Of a DNA stretch of 64,000 bases, positions 50,458-62,053 are shown piece after piece. The notes under the pieces were generated by a model that was not told the DNA's origin, searched no databases, and was given only the letters and a program-made list of their open reading frames with translations. The translations under genes and the position numbers were made by a program. Every line of letters begins with the position of its first letter. Positions within the stretch are counted from its first letter, which is position 1. The stretch comes from Wallemia ichthyophaga EXF-994 (Eukaryota > Basidiomycota > Wallemiomycetes > Wallemiales > Wallemiaceae), in the NCBI RefSeq assembly GCF_000400465.1, contig NW_008806287.1, positions 248,001-312,000 of the forward strand, in the 5' to 3' direction.

Positions 50458-50697
50458 TTAGACAGGAAGCTGGGACAAGGCACGACAAACCTCCTGCTGA
50501 GTTAGATTGAGTGAAAATTGCTGTGGCTGATTGTTGGATACGATATCGAAACCCTTTCTACGTGGTGGCTGGGTGTGCTGCTTGTATGCATTAAGAAATG
50601 GGTTCAGCTTGGTTGACTTTGGAAGAAGACCACGACGAGGGAGCTGTGGGAGCTGTGGGAGTTGCTCTGAGTGGCAGTGGCTGGCTGTGGAGTTCAT
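50458..50697 (-). CDS. Small hypothetical protein, 79 aa
   Basis: One open frame of 79 codons starting MNSTASHCHSEQ. It is basic with a proline-rich middle (LPRRGLLPKSTKLNPFLNAY) and ends FSLNLTQQEVCRALSQLPV. No family is recognised and no signal peptide or membrane segment is present. It fills most of the gap between RPB1 and the next small gene, where intergenic space is otherwise short. That and the mixed residue composition make it plausible, but chance cannot be excluded. Confidence 0.4.
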   Translation of the reverse strand: MNSTASHCHSEQLPQLPQLPRRGLLPKSTKLNPFLNAYKQHTQPPRRKGFDIVSNNQPQQFSLNLTQQEVCRALSQLPV

Positions 50698-50810
50698 ATT
50701 TATGTTATCTTGATCGTCGTGGAAATGTGGGGAATTAATTTAATTATGTCGACATATTCTCGTTGGGGATACGCAACCCAACGAAACGGTAAGATTGCAC
50801 GAGAACACAA

Positions 50811-51105
50811 ATGAATTACAAAAGCGGAATGAAGAGAATTTTAAAGATAAACGGCCCAAATGATTTTAAGAAGGTGCTCCTGGTCTGTGAAAGTGCTCTC
50901 CATATACCAACCAACTCACTTCCCACAGAGACCACATATTACACAACACAGCCACCAGCAATCCCCAGACACAGCTAGCAATGAAATATACAAGCTACGT
51001 ACCCGACTAGATGACATCTCCGCTAAGCTGGTCGAATTGAAGGTTATTCCATCTCTTTGTGTTGTGATACACTCTAACGCGCCATAGACAGGTGGCATTA
51101 ACTGA
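50811..51105 (+). CDS. Small spliced gene, 64 aa, uncharacterised
   Basis: Exons 50811..50873, 50929..51042 and 51088..51105. The introns are 55 and 45 nt. The second has a branch-like CTAAC eight nt before the acceptor region and ends CATAG. The product starts MNYKSGMKRILKING and ends with a short amphipathic helix (EIYKLRTRLDDISAKLVELK) and TGGIN. All junctions are in phase 0, and splicing removes a conflicting longer frame. The helix resembles the coiled-coil end of small complex subunits, but I recognise no family. Unspliced reading would give a different 75-aa frame from 50860. Confidence 0.45.
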
Positions 51106-51234
51106 TTGTGTATTTGAGTATTTGTTTATTTTCATTTGTATTCATCTCTGTTCATCTCCTATCTCCCACCTTACATCTCCCACACCGCTTACCGCCACTC
51201 TCCCGCTCACCACGATCATCCTATTTGATACCCA

Positions 51235-54200
51235 ATGGAAACGACTAATTCGCCTGATAATCCCAGTCTATCATTCTTGAATGCCTCAACGACGCTACTA
51301 CCGCACAGATTCGCTCAATCCGTCACGGCGATATCGCTATCAACCAAATTCAGCCTACGCACCGCAGCATTCCTAATAGATTTATTCCTGCACGGCTTTA
51401 GAAGCACGACGACGAGCTCTATCGATATCGCACGCAGAGCAACCATCTCCGCCATCAATTCCGCCCTCCGAACTTACGATCCAACTACCGGTGACATAGA
51501 TCTCGAGCATCTGTCACTCTCAACAGGCTTAGCTGCCTTAGGCATATCTTGCACGTCCTCCTCTAACCCTGATCAAGTCCACAGGAAGCTCCTAGAAGGC
51601 TACACTGGCTTGGGTGCGTTGTCTCGCTCTTATTACAATGTCTCACCTCCATTAGGCGTTTATCTCGTTCACCACTCTTTCACTCTCGCTGAGCTTTTCG
51701 CCCACGCTGGCTTCTACCTCACCCAGAAAACTCTAAAGACTTCCTTCTCCCTCGCCGAAGAAAGCGTTTCAGTTTTTGATGGCATCTTCGGCTCCAACGA
51801 GACTAGCCGCGCTTTGTCTGCCATTATCAGCTTCATGGGAAAGCAGAACGAGGCTCCGAAGCATATGTCCTACTTGAGCTGGATCGTCGCTCTCACAAAG
51901 GCCTTCACTGCGTTTGCTTGTCTCCAGAGCGCAACACAGAAGCGGATTCTCGAAAGCCAGAACATGAAAGTCGTGTGGGATTGCGTTGTGGTCAATAGAT
52001 CCTTCAGCGAGGTTAACTCTAAGAAGAAAAAGTCAATCGGCGATACACTCGCTAGTTTAGCCACCATGCTTGAGTCTTATAGATACAAGAACTTGTCCAG
52101 GAATTCTTCTGCTGCCTCTCCAGGCGACCGGTCGCCTGGAGAGCATCAACGTGAGCACGCACATCCACATGGAAAAAGCATGCATCACTCCATCTTGAAG
52201 AAGAAGAGTGGTAATCTCTTCTCGTCGCGTGAGGCGACGACTTCCACTGAATACCGCACGCGCAACCTCTCCCCCGATGAGCGCAACCAACTTATCAAAA
52301 CCCTCACTGATCTGCTTGGAGAAGATGCGCACATTGATACACAGGAAACTAACGCATCTCAAGACACACATGCCCCTTGCGAGTGTGCGGAAAGTGACGA
52401 AATGATTAAGAAGACCATCTGGGAAATGATCACTGAGAATGAGGAGCAGATAGTCACAACAGAAATGCGCAGCGAGCTGGCACAGGCACAGGAACACGAG
52501 CAGATGCAGACACAAACACAGCAGCCACAGTCACTACACCCTCCCACGCCCCACTCCCACCAAACAAATACCATCCACTTTCCATCTATTTCGACCTTCT
52601 CCAAATCAGCACCCCAGACGCCTTACCAAGAAGATATGGATACAGACGACGGGCGCAGGGAGAGAGAAACTATGTCGTACTTCCCACACTACTCTAACTC
52701 GACCAGCTGCCTACCCGGACTCAGCACTGAAAGCCAGGAGTATTCCGTAGCGAGTGAGTCGTACGCAGATACGCTTAGCCACCCTGGTGAAAGCAGACAG
52801 CGTCTCCAGAATGTGCTGCGTACAGTCACCACGCGTCTTACGCAGAAACACGTCGCGCGCAAGATTGAAATAAGCGGCAGGAAGAGAAGCGGGAGTGGGA
52901 GTGCTGTTATCAATCGCAAAACATCCACACCGGAAATAAGTATGATGAGAATGACGAGCTCGGATAAAGGCGAGGGTAAGAAGAAAATGACGCTCCCACA
53001 TACCCGCACAAAGTCTATCAGCACACACACACATCCTAATCAATTATTACAGGGAGCGGAGAGTTTGTCGCTAGGTATTACAGACGGTCTCGCGCGGAAT
53101 GGTTTTTCACAGAATGACCAGCCCCAAAATATACCATCGCCTCATACACCTAAACATAATATACCCCCACCCAGTACGCCTACACAGAAAATCCTCGCAC
53201 CCCACACAACATCTCCCCAGAAATCACCAGACGCACCACAAGCACCGCCGTCGTCGCCCGTGTGTGCACACACGCGTGGAAGCACCAATTTGAGCCCATC
53301 TGCTACAAATCTATCAACACTACCACCGTCAGCCATACCGCCGACGCCAACACCACCAAAAGACGCTGTCGAATCGACCTCGGAAGGTGTTTACTGGCCG
53401 CGCGAGCATATTATCAAGAACATCCACCGCTTTATGCGCTACTCCTCGGCAGCGTACGGCAAGTCATTTATGCGTATTCTTGGTATCGGCGGGGATGCGA
53501 CAGCGGACCACACAGACACGTCTGCGCACCAGCAACACATCAACCACCACGCATTTGCATACCACAATAACATACCTATCGACGCAATTCTTCTATCGTC
53601 TTACACTAATCCCTATGATAATTTCAAGAAGGACAGCGGGAAGATCTACCCGCTGGTGCACTACATAGCGATTGACCACAGTGCGCAGTCGATTATCCTC
53701 ACCTGTCGCGGCACGCTAGGGTTCCAGGACATACTAGTTGATCTAACGTGCAACTATGCGCATCTGGACTTAGATGCAGGATCTTATGACAAAGACGGCT
53801 ACTATGCGATACACGAGGGAATGTTAAGCAGTGCTTATCGACTAGCACACTCTCATACGGTGCTCTCTACAATTCGTAGGGCGCTACTCGAGTATCCCCG
53901 CTATGGGTTGGTGCTCTGCGGACACAGTCTAGGCGGTGGAGCTGCAGCTGCGCTAGCTTTGCTATGGGGCACGCGATCGGATGTGTTCGCAACGCAGGCA
54001 CGCAATAGAGGTATGTCATTTAATGTGAAAGCGTCGACCACTTTCGTCACGGGATTTAAATCACTCTTGCCGGAAGGTCGCTCGCTTAGCTGCTACACTT
54101 ACGGCACACCATGCGTATCCACTCCTGACCTCACAGCATATGCGCGAGGTCTTATCATTAGCGTCGTCAATAATAAGGATATTGTCCCCACACTCTCACT

Positions 54201-55023
54201 CGGTTTGCTGCACGATATGCGCAAGATGGCTATCATGTTGCATGAGGAAGAGGGCAACATTACGGATGAGATTATTGGCCGCGTGCTCGGGTTCAGAGGA
54301 GAGAACGGCTTACAGAGTGGCGAAAGTAATCGGCGTCGGAGTGATTCAAACGGAATTGAGGGTGCGCGGGGTGGGAGTGGCGATGTAATTGAAACACACC
54401 GCACAGATACAAACAGATACAAACACACTCACCCGACTGACAAAGTAGATGAGATGGCAGAGGACCTAGGTACGCCAGCCGACACACTACGCACGATAAC
54501 ACACCAAGATGCAAAGGTGGGGCACACCTCCAACGCTATCCTTAAACCTGGTTACGTAGATCCAGCGCTAGTTGCAACGACGCCGCAAGCCGACCAGGAG
54601 CTCAGCGACTGGCTCTGGAGTTTGAAGACAACGATCGGAGCTGACATGGATGCGGTGAAGCTGTATCCGCCGGGCGAAGTGAGTTAGATGGAGCGTCTTT
54701 AGCGGATTGTGTAAATCGGCTGACGATGATTGCAGGTGTTTGTCGTAGAGAGGTCCACGTGTCTAGTGACGCTGGAGTGTGGCGGGGGCGAGAACGGTGA
54801 GGAGGAGGGTGAAGGTGAGCTTGGTACGGAACAACACACCCACTCTCACTCTCACGCCTCGCCCCAATATAAACAGGAAGCTCATCGCGTTATTTTGAGA
54901 TACTGCCAGGATGTGGAAAAGAGGTTCAACGAGCCGTTCTTTAGCAAAAGCATGTTCACGGATCATAGCCCCGTCGAGTATGAACGTGCGACGCAGCTCT
55001 TGTTTGATGGGATAGCGGGGTGA
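51235..55023 (+). CDS. sn-1 diacylglycerol lipase-like class 3 lipase
   Basis: Exons 51235..54678 and 54736..55023 give 1243 aa. The N-terminal region has amphipathic helices (TKFSLRTAAFLIDLFLHGF) found in related fungal lipases. It is followed by a long disordered part rich in Ser, Pro, His and Gln (about residues 280-720). The alpha/beta-hydrolase domain contains HYIAIDHSAQSIILTCRGT, LVLCGHSLGGGAA (nucleophile Ser in GHSLGG, about residue 897) and VNNKDIVPTLSLG with the likely catalytic Asp. The second exon supplies VFVVERSTCLVTL and the C-terminal helix. Members release fatty acids from membrane diacylglycerol or related lipids. The substrate here is inferred from the fold and the GHSLGGGAA pattern. 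Confidence 0.82.
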
Positions 55024-55454
55024 TGAAGATGGTGATAGCGATCGCGATGGTAATGATGATAACGTTAGCGATAGTAATGATAGCGATAGTAATAAAACCT
55101 AACAACGATAACAACGATAAACATAACAAAGATAATAATACCAGCAACGACATTAACACTCCAGCATAACTACAGCATTTCTCGAGCACTTCACACACTT
55201 GTAACATTAGGCAATAGCTTATATATCAATCTTTTTATATTGTTTGCGTATTTTCTCAGTTACAAAGAAATAAATCTATGAGAGTAAAAATGAAGTATTA
55301 AAGGTGTAGTGAGTAGTACTATAGAAGAGGGTGGTTGGGGGCAGTAGTATCGAGGTTAAGTAAGGGGAGAAACTGCGCCAAATATAAAGTTAACGATGCC
55401 GAGAGGTGAGAAGGTTGTAAAGGTTGTGAAGAATCGAGACAGCAAACCACCCAC
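55024..55454. other. Intergenic region with imperfect short tandem repeats
   Basis: 431 bp between the convergent lipase and ERG5 genes. The first 130 bp (55024-55152) are built from imperfect repeats of GCGATAGTAATGATA- and AACGATAAC-like units. The rest is AT-rich with no open frame of note. Confidence 0.6.
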
Positions 55455-57099
55455 TCAAGCTATCGACTCACGCTTATTAAACTTAGCGACAAAGCCGTCT
55501 TTGGGGAAAATAGTGGCAATGACTTCAACATTGTGAGATTGAGGAGTAACAATGTGTTCCCAGTCCATAAGGACGCTGGCAGACCCAATGAGAGCGGTCA
55601 TATGCAAAACGGCGTATTCCTTCCCGAGGCAATGATGAGGACCATGTCCGAAAACGAGATAGTTAGCAGCAGCTTTTTCAGCATCGCTCGGATTACCATT
55701 AGCATCAGGAAGCCATCTTTCTGGCCTAAATGACTCAGGGTCGCCATACACTGCCGGATCATGAAGCGAGGGGTAGATACTAGGAATGAGCATAGTACCT
55801 TTAGGTACAGTGTAATCAGCGTTGATAGGGAAAGGTTTTTTAGTGAGATAAGGCACCATAATAACAGGAGGCTTGATACGAAGAGATTCCTTTATACAAG
55901 CGCGTGTATAAGTCATCTGGTCGATCATATCGAGAGTAGTTGGTGAATCTACATCGCCACCACGGACACGATATTGCTCTTCACGTACCCGACCCAGTAC
56001 CTCCGGATGATCAGCTAGTAATTGAAAGATGTAAACAACACCACTGGTCATGGCATCCTGAGAAGCGAATAGGAATGATAAGACAACCATAGCCATTTCG
56101 TTATCGGAGAATTCGCGCGCGCGTAACACTTTGCTTGAACCATCTGTATGAGCGTTGTTTTTAGCCTCGTGCATCGCCTTCGTCCAGTGGTCAAGCAAAC
56201 ACTCTGGCTCTGCATCATTGCTCATGCGCTCCTTAGATTGAGCGGACGCATGCTCAAACCATTTAACAGCCACTTTGCGTGCTTTTATCGCTTTGTATAC
56301 CTTAGTACCAGGCCAAGCGAAGGGGAAGTTGACCAGCTCGAGCGCGACGGTAATAAGCCAGTATTTGGCACTGATATCGTCTTGCGCATGCTGGGGAATG
56401 TATTCGCCACAAAAGACTTTTAATGAGGTTTCCATGTTGAGATCGCGCATGGACATCATGTAGCTCTTGGGAGTGGCATCACGCGTCCACTTGTCAAAGT
56501 ACTTGCGGTAGATGGACTCTTGAATGGGGAGATAGCTGCTTAGTGCGCGGCGGGTGAATAATACGTTGAGGCCCTTGCGGTAGTCGGAATGCACCTTGCC
56601 GTTGAGGAAGACCCAGTTGTTAGGATCGAGAACCTTTTTGGCACTGGCTACGAGACACGGCTCGGCGTAGGAAGCGCTGCTGAATATTTTGCGACTGTAC
56701 TCGTTCTTGGCAGCTTGGACGATGAAGCTAGAGAGTGTGGATGTTAGACGGGGGGCGATACAATGAACTAGATAAACCAGACTAACATATTGAAAACAGA
56801 GACTGCAGATAAATCACCCAGCTTCCATCCAGACATGTAGTTCTCCAGACTAGGATTTAAACTGTCGGCGAAACGACCAATAATGGGAATAGACCAACTG
56901 GGACCCTGTAAAGGAGGTTAGCGGATATATCAACAAATTAGCACTCAAAACACACGGGCAAATGACCCTTTTTGTACTTGTAAATGGCCTGCTCGAGGAT
57001 GAGCAGCGAGGCAGCAACGGCGAGAATGGCAGTAAGGAGAGGCTGGCTAGTGCGCTCAACGGGTTGAGCGTCGGTATAATAGCTTTGCGTTGAGTTCAT
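55455..57099 (-). CDS. ERG5: Sterol C-22 desaturase, cytochrome P450 family 61
   Basis: Exons 56956..57099, 56787..56905 and 55455..56727 give 511 aa. An N-terminal membrane anchor (PLLTAILAVAASLLILEQ) precedes GPSWSIPIIGRFADSL. The I-helix is FLFASQDAMTSGV. The ExxR motif is KESLRI, followed by PPVIMVPYLTKKPFPI. The haem loop is FGHGPHHCLGKEYA with the Cys ligand near residue 453. These are the signatures of CYP61, which introduces the C22-C23 double bond late in ergosterol synthesis in the endoplasmic reticulum. The protein also contains PERWLPD and the TVPKGTMLIPS loop. Both introns are short (50 and 59 nt). An azole-class target family relative (CYP51) is excluded by these motifs. Confidence 0.92.
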
Positions 57100-57603
57100 C
57101 CGTCGTTGTTGATGATATCGTTGTCGTTGTCGTTGTTGGTGAGTAAGATCGGATGAAATCAGGCCATTTCGGTTATGATGAAAATGGCGTTGAGAGTGTT
57201 TGTGGGAGTGCGCATGTGTGTGTAGTTTGTGTATGTGTGTGTCTTTATATACTCTGCTCTTACCAATATAACCAGCTAAAATTGTAGTAATGTCTTGGCT
57301 TACATAAAAATAACGCCAAAAATTACGTGAAAATGATGAACATGTGTGTATATTTGAGTGTATTAGGTTTATTCAAAATGAAAATACCTCAATTTGATTA
57401 AGAATTTAATGGTGAAAGTTGGCATATATTTTGATTACATGTGTGCAGGTGTGCATGTGTGCAGTTGTACATGTGAGCATACAAGATAGCTTGAATGTAA
57501 GCATAAGAATAGGAATAAACAGGTATAATAAAACAAATCAACGTATTCGCGAAGATGGGAGAGATGGAGAGATGGATGGATGGATGGATGTTGTCAGGAA
57601 CTT
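57100..57603. other. Intergenic region with low-complexity runs
   Basis: 504 bp between the ERG5 start and the Ras stop. It holds the ERG5 promoter, a GTT/GTC triplet run (about 57103-57141), a TG-rich stretch (about 57200-57240) and (GATG)5 at 57571-57590. No gene is seen. Confidence 0.6.
57571..57590. repeat. (GATG)5 tetranucleotide repeat
   Basis: Five perfect GATG units, with related GATGGAGA sequence just upstream, next to the Ras 3' end. Confidence 0.85.
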
Positions 57604-58335
57604 CTAAAGGATAGTACATCTTCGTCTACGTTGATTTCTTCTATAGGGCTGAGCAGGATGTTGATTAGTAGTACCATTGACACTTTGTCTCTGCCGCCTA
57701 ATCTCTCTGACGACGTGAAAGAAAGCTCTTTCAACATTAACGCAAGTTTTAGCAGAAGTTTCAATCATGGAGCATTGTAACTTCTTTGCCATGAGTTGAG
57801 CCTCTGATAGACTAACTTCACGCTCATAAACCTTGTCACACTTATTTCCAACAAGCATCAGTGGTATGTCATCACTCTCCTTAACACGAGTGATAAGATT
57901 ACGGAATTTATCGATTCTATCGAAAGTGGAACGTGAAGCAATTGAGTAGACGAGTAAGAAACCTTCGCCTTCTCTAATCCATTGATCGCGTAGAGCAGTA
58001 TACTCCTCTTGACCGGCTGTATCAAGAACTTCAAGTAAAGCAGGGCTATCATCTAAAACAACTTGCTTTCTGTAGCTGTCTTCGATGGTTGGATCGTAGG
58101 TTTCAACGAAGGAGTTCATGCAGAACTGGAACAAATTTAATTGGTGAATTAGAAAGTGCGCTTACTCACCTGTACAGTCAGCGCAGTTTTACCAACACCA
58201 CCATCACCCAATACACTAAGTTTACTGAGATGTGTTAGTAGTGGGCGGGCTCAAAACACTTCAACTAACTAAGGCGTGGCTTTTGACTGGTGTATTTGTT
58301 AATAGATGTAGATTACATTTAAACATACTAACCAT
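57604..58335 (-). CDS. Ras small GTPase
   Basis: Exons 58333..58335, 58270..58286, 58170..58224 and 57604..58125 give 198 aa. Exon 1 codes only the start Met and exon 2 is 17 nt. With them the N-terminus is MSKATPYKLSVLGDGGVGKTALTVQ, as expected for fungal Ras. Motifs: G1 GDGGVGKT, effector loop YDPTIEDSY, DTAGQEEY, NKCD and ETSAK. The end is a polybasic RRNQRRRR then CTIL. A final Leu in the CaaX box favours geranylgeranylation over farnesylation, and no second Cys is present for palmitate. Ras proteins signal nutrient and polarity cues at the plasma membrane. It is divergent from ARF1, with 276 bp between start codons. Confidence 0.93.
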
Positions 58336-58569
58336 TTTCTGTGTGTTTGTATGTGTTAAGAGAGTAGCATCTTACACACAGAGCAAACCAACTAAAATTT
58401 AAATTTGAAAATAAAAAACACCAATATGATCATATATACTGTATATTTAACAATATGAATTTATAAATCCGTTTAAATTACTCATTTTATATTTATATTT
58501 GAATAACTGAGCTGGCTTTTAGCTCGCGACGCAGCTCCTTTAGCTAAACCAAATTAAGTGTAATTGTGA

Positions 58570-59157
<588 letters not shown>

Positions 59158-59275
59158 TCCCCCTCTTTTCTTTTGATTATTTCATCATATCCTGGTATTT
59201 TCGGTGTGTTTTGTGTCTCGTGTATCCCATGTGTTCCGCGTGTACCTCCCTACAAACCCCTCTTGATCCCCAACC

Positions 59276-61617
59276 ATGAAGACCTTTTCAAGAGAACAAG
59301 TTGCAAACGTGAGATAATCGTCAATCACCTGTTTACCCCACTCACACTCCCACACAGCACAATTCCAAAGGAGATTGTTAGCCTGGCTTATAACCGGTAA
59401 TACCCTTTCTCACGCTCTGTATTCAGTGTGGATCGTTATCGACAGCACCGTGTGTCCATCTCTTGCCATCTCCTAATATCTCCAATTCCCTTAGATCTAC
59501 GACGTTTCCAAGTGGGCTGCATCTCACACGCCACCTACTCACCCACTCACTCCCGTACAGATTCATCAACATCCATCCAGGCGGCGCTTCCGTCTTCTTC
59601 GACGACGATATCGCTGGCCAAGACGCTACTGAGCAATTTTTCAACCTCCATCGGTTCGTTCTCTTTGATTGTTATCTCACCCTCACCGTACCCAACCAGC
59701 CTCGATGTCCTCGAAAAACCTCAGTACAAGCGCCTTATCATTGGCCAAATTGAGAATGAGAAACCTGTTATTAAGTTCCCTCAACCAGGTGATCTTTCCG
59801 AGGGTGTGTCATGTGTCTTGGTGTTTCACATTCCATAACTCTTTTTACAGTACCATACGGCGAGCCAAGCTGGCTATCGCAAGCATATCACTCTCCATAC
59901 TACAAGGAGGTGTGTCTGATTTCTACTAATCATATCACTTCACTCACCACCTTAACAGTCCCATAAAGCTCTGCAGAACTGGATGAGAAAGTTCGTAGAC
60001 ACTGTCATCACCCCTGACGCTCTTGCACGCGAAAAGGATGGCAAACGATGCTCTGATGGTGTTGTCGAGAAAATGGCGTGAGTTGGAAATTTTTCACGAA
60101 GTACTCCCTCACTTTTCACCATGCAGTCAATACGAAATCAATGCCATGCGTCTCGGCCCAGGTAAGCATCTTCACGGCCGCACCCTCGCAGAAGGCATCG
60201 TAAAGCCAGAGGAATTTGACTATCTCCATGAACTTGTCATCAACCAGGAACTCGTCCGTCACGGCCAGCGTGGATATGGCGATGGTTTGCTCGCTGGTAT
60301 GGTTATCGGTCTCCCACCTGTCCTCAATTTTGGAAGCGATGAGTTGAAGGCGTGAGTATCAGTTGAGCGGCAATAATCACGCACCCCTCACATATACTCC
60401 AGCCGCATTATCCCTCAGGTTCTCTCCGGCGAAAAGGTAAGACACGCCCCATTATTATATCATGTCTCACATCAACGTGATCAGTTCATCTCACTCGCCA
60501 TCAGTGAGGCTTTCGCAGGCTCTGATGTCGCAAACCTGCGTACGACAGCAGTCAAATCTCAAGATGGCAAACATTGGATCATAAACGGTACCAAGAAGTG
60601 GATCACAAATGGCACCTTCTCCGACTACTTCAGCGTAGGCTGCAAGACGGAGGGAGGTCTAACAATGATCCTCGTAGAGCGCACTGAGGGTGTATCTACG
60701 GAGCAAATTAAGACATCGTACTCTACTACCGCCGGAACAGCGTACATTACATTCGATGGTGAGGGTGGTGTTTTTGAGTGAATAACATAGAGCCCACTAA
60801 AACACTCAATAGATGTCAAAGTCCCTGTCGAAAACACTCTTGGTCCTGAAGACGGTGGGCTGCTCGTTATACTCTCCAATTTCAACCATGAGCGTTTTGT
60901 AATGGCGACTGCGTCGACGCGTTCGATCCGGTTCGTTGTTGAGGAGTGTTTCAAATGGGCCAACCAGCGTAAGGTGTTTGGCAAGACTCTCCTCGGCCAG
61001 CCAGTCATCCGCTACAAATTAGCAGGCATGGTCGCCAAAGCTGAATCCTTGCAAGCTTGGCTTGAGTATGTGGGCTATCAGATGACCAAGGTGGGTGGGG
61101 TTTGTTAATGTTGCTACTTTCGCTCATTAAACACCTCCTTATCGGCGCAGATGACGTACAAGGAGCAGTCGAAGCACCTCGCCGGTCCAATCGCGCTGCT
61201 CAAGATGCAGTGCACAAGGGTCGAGAATAGTGTTGCTGACGATGCTGTACAAGTGGGTTTGTCGGTGTCCGATGACCCAACCGTCTCACTCCCTCGCAGA
61301 TCTTCGGCGGCAGAGCTATCACGCAGACAGGCATGGGACGCAATATTGAGATGTTCAACCGCACCTATAAATTTAACAGTGAGTGTGTACTCTATTAATA
61401 GCACCACACAATTAACAACACCCTTCCAGGCTTACTCGGTGGTTCTGAGGGTGAGAAGGAGTATTTACACACGCGCGATGCTGACGCGAGACAGAAATTT
61501 TGGGTGATCTTGGTATACGCCAGGCTATGAGACAGGTGCGTGTGCAGCAGTATCTTTCATGTCACTCATCTCACATCACTAATATCGCTACAGATGCCAA
61601 AGAGCGCACGTCTCTAG
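59276..61617 (+). CDS. Cytochrome b5 - acyl-CoA dehydrogenase fusion protein
   Basis: Seventeen exons: 59276..59308, 59358..59376, 59427..59449, 59495..59511, 59561..59653, 59700..59803, 59851..59909, 59959..60077, 60127..60351, 60403..60436, 60485..60758, 60813..61090, 61151..61252, 61300..61378, 61430..61450, 61495..61535 and 61594..61617, 514 aa. The N-terminal cytochrome b5 domain shows DLWIVIDSTIYDVSKF, HPGG and ATEQF (haem loop). The dehydrogenase part has GPGKHLHGR, GYGDGLLAGM, EAFAGSDVANLRTTA, WITNGTFSDYF and LLGGSEEILGDLGIRQAM, including the FAD-contact and C-terminal helices. The last residues are SARL, a PTS1-like ending. It probably oxidises acyl-CoA in the peroxisome. Exons of 17, 19, 21 and 23 nt were needed to keep the frame. 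Confidence 0.88.
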
Positions 61618-62053
61618 CACCCCAGCACGCTAAACAATCTTGTATGTATAACTAATGATGATTGATACCTCGAGAAATATGAAGTTTTCAACTTTTGGAT
61701 TGGTAAGACTGTAACTGATATTGAGGAGGAATGAATAGATAGAAATAGAAATAGAAATAAGGGATGATCATGTTACAAGGGAAGAAAATATTTTGCATCC
61801 CCTATAGCAAGACAAATCTGGGTTTTAGATATGTCGCACCCGCTCTGTTTGCACTCGTATGAGGTATTCCAAAAATCAGGAACGCACGTGAATTTTCAGC
61901 GGACAGTGCAGTCTGGAATTCTTCAGACCGAATTGCAGCTTTTTGATCAACCATCGTTTTCGAAGTAAAAGCAGGCTTTTAGCGAAGACATTCATCAAGT
62001 ACCGACAACCTACACACATACAGACAGACACGTATAAACACACTCATTTAGAA
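61618..62053. other. Intergenic region upstream of the AA9 gene
   Basis: 436 bp. It contains (AGAAAT)3 at 61741-61758 and an imperfect inverted repeat, GTCTG / CAGAC, at 61910-61927. A CACGTG-like element lies about 61884. It probably holds the LPMO promoter. No gene is visible. Confidence 0.5.

Noticed and set aside
57200-57240. TG-rich tract as a possible telomeric or Z-DNA element
   Set aside because: It is short, imperfect and lies in an ordinary promoter; nothing else supports a special role.
61943-62053. 37-codon upstream extension of the AA9 enzyme
   Set aside because: It would bury the signal peptide and move the essential first His away from the cleavage site.
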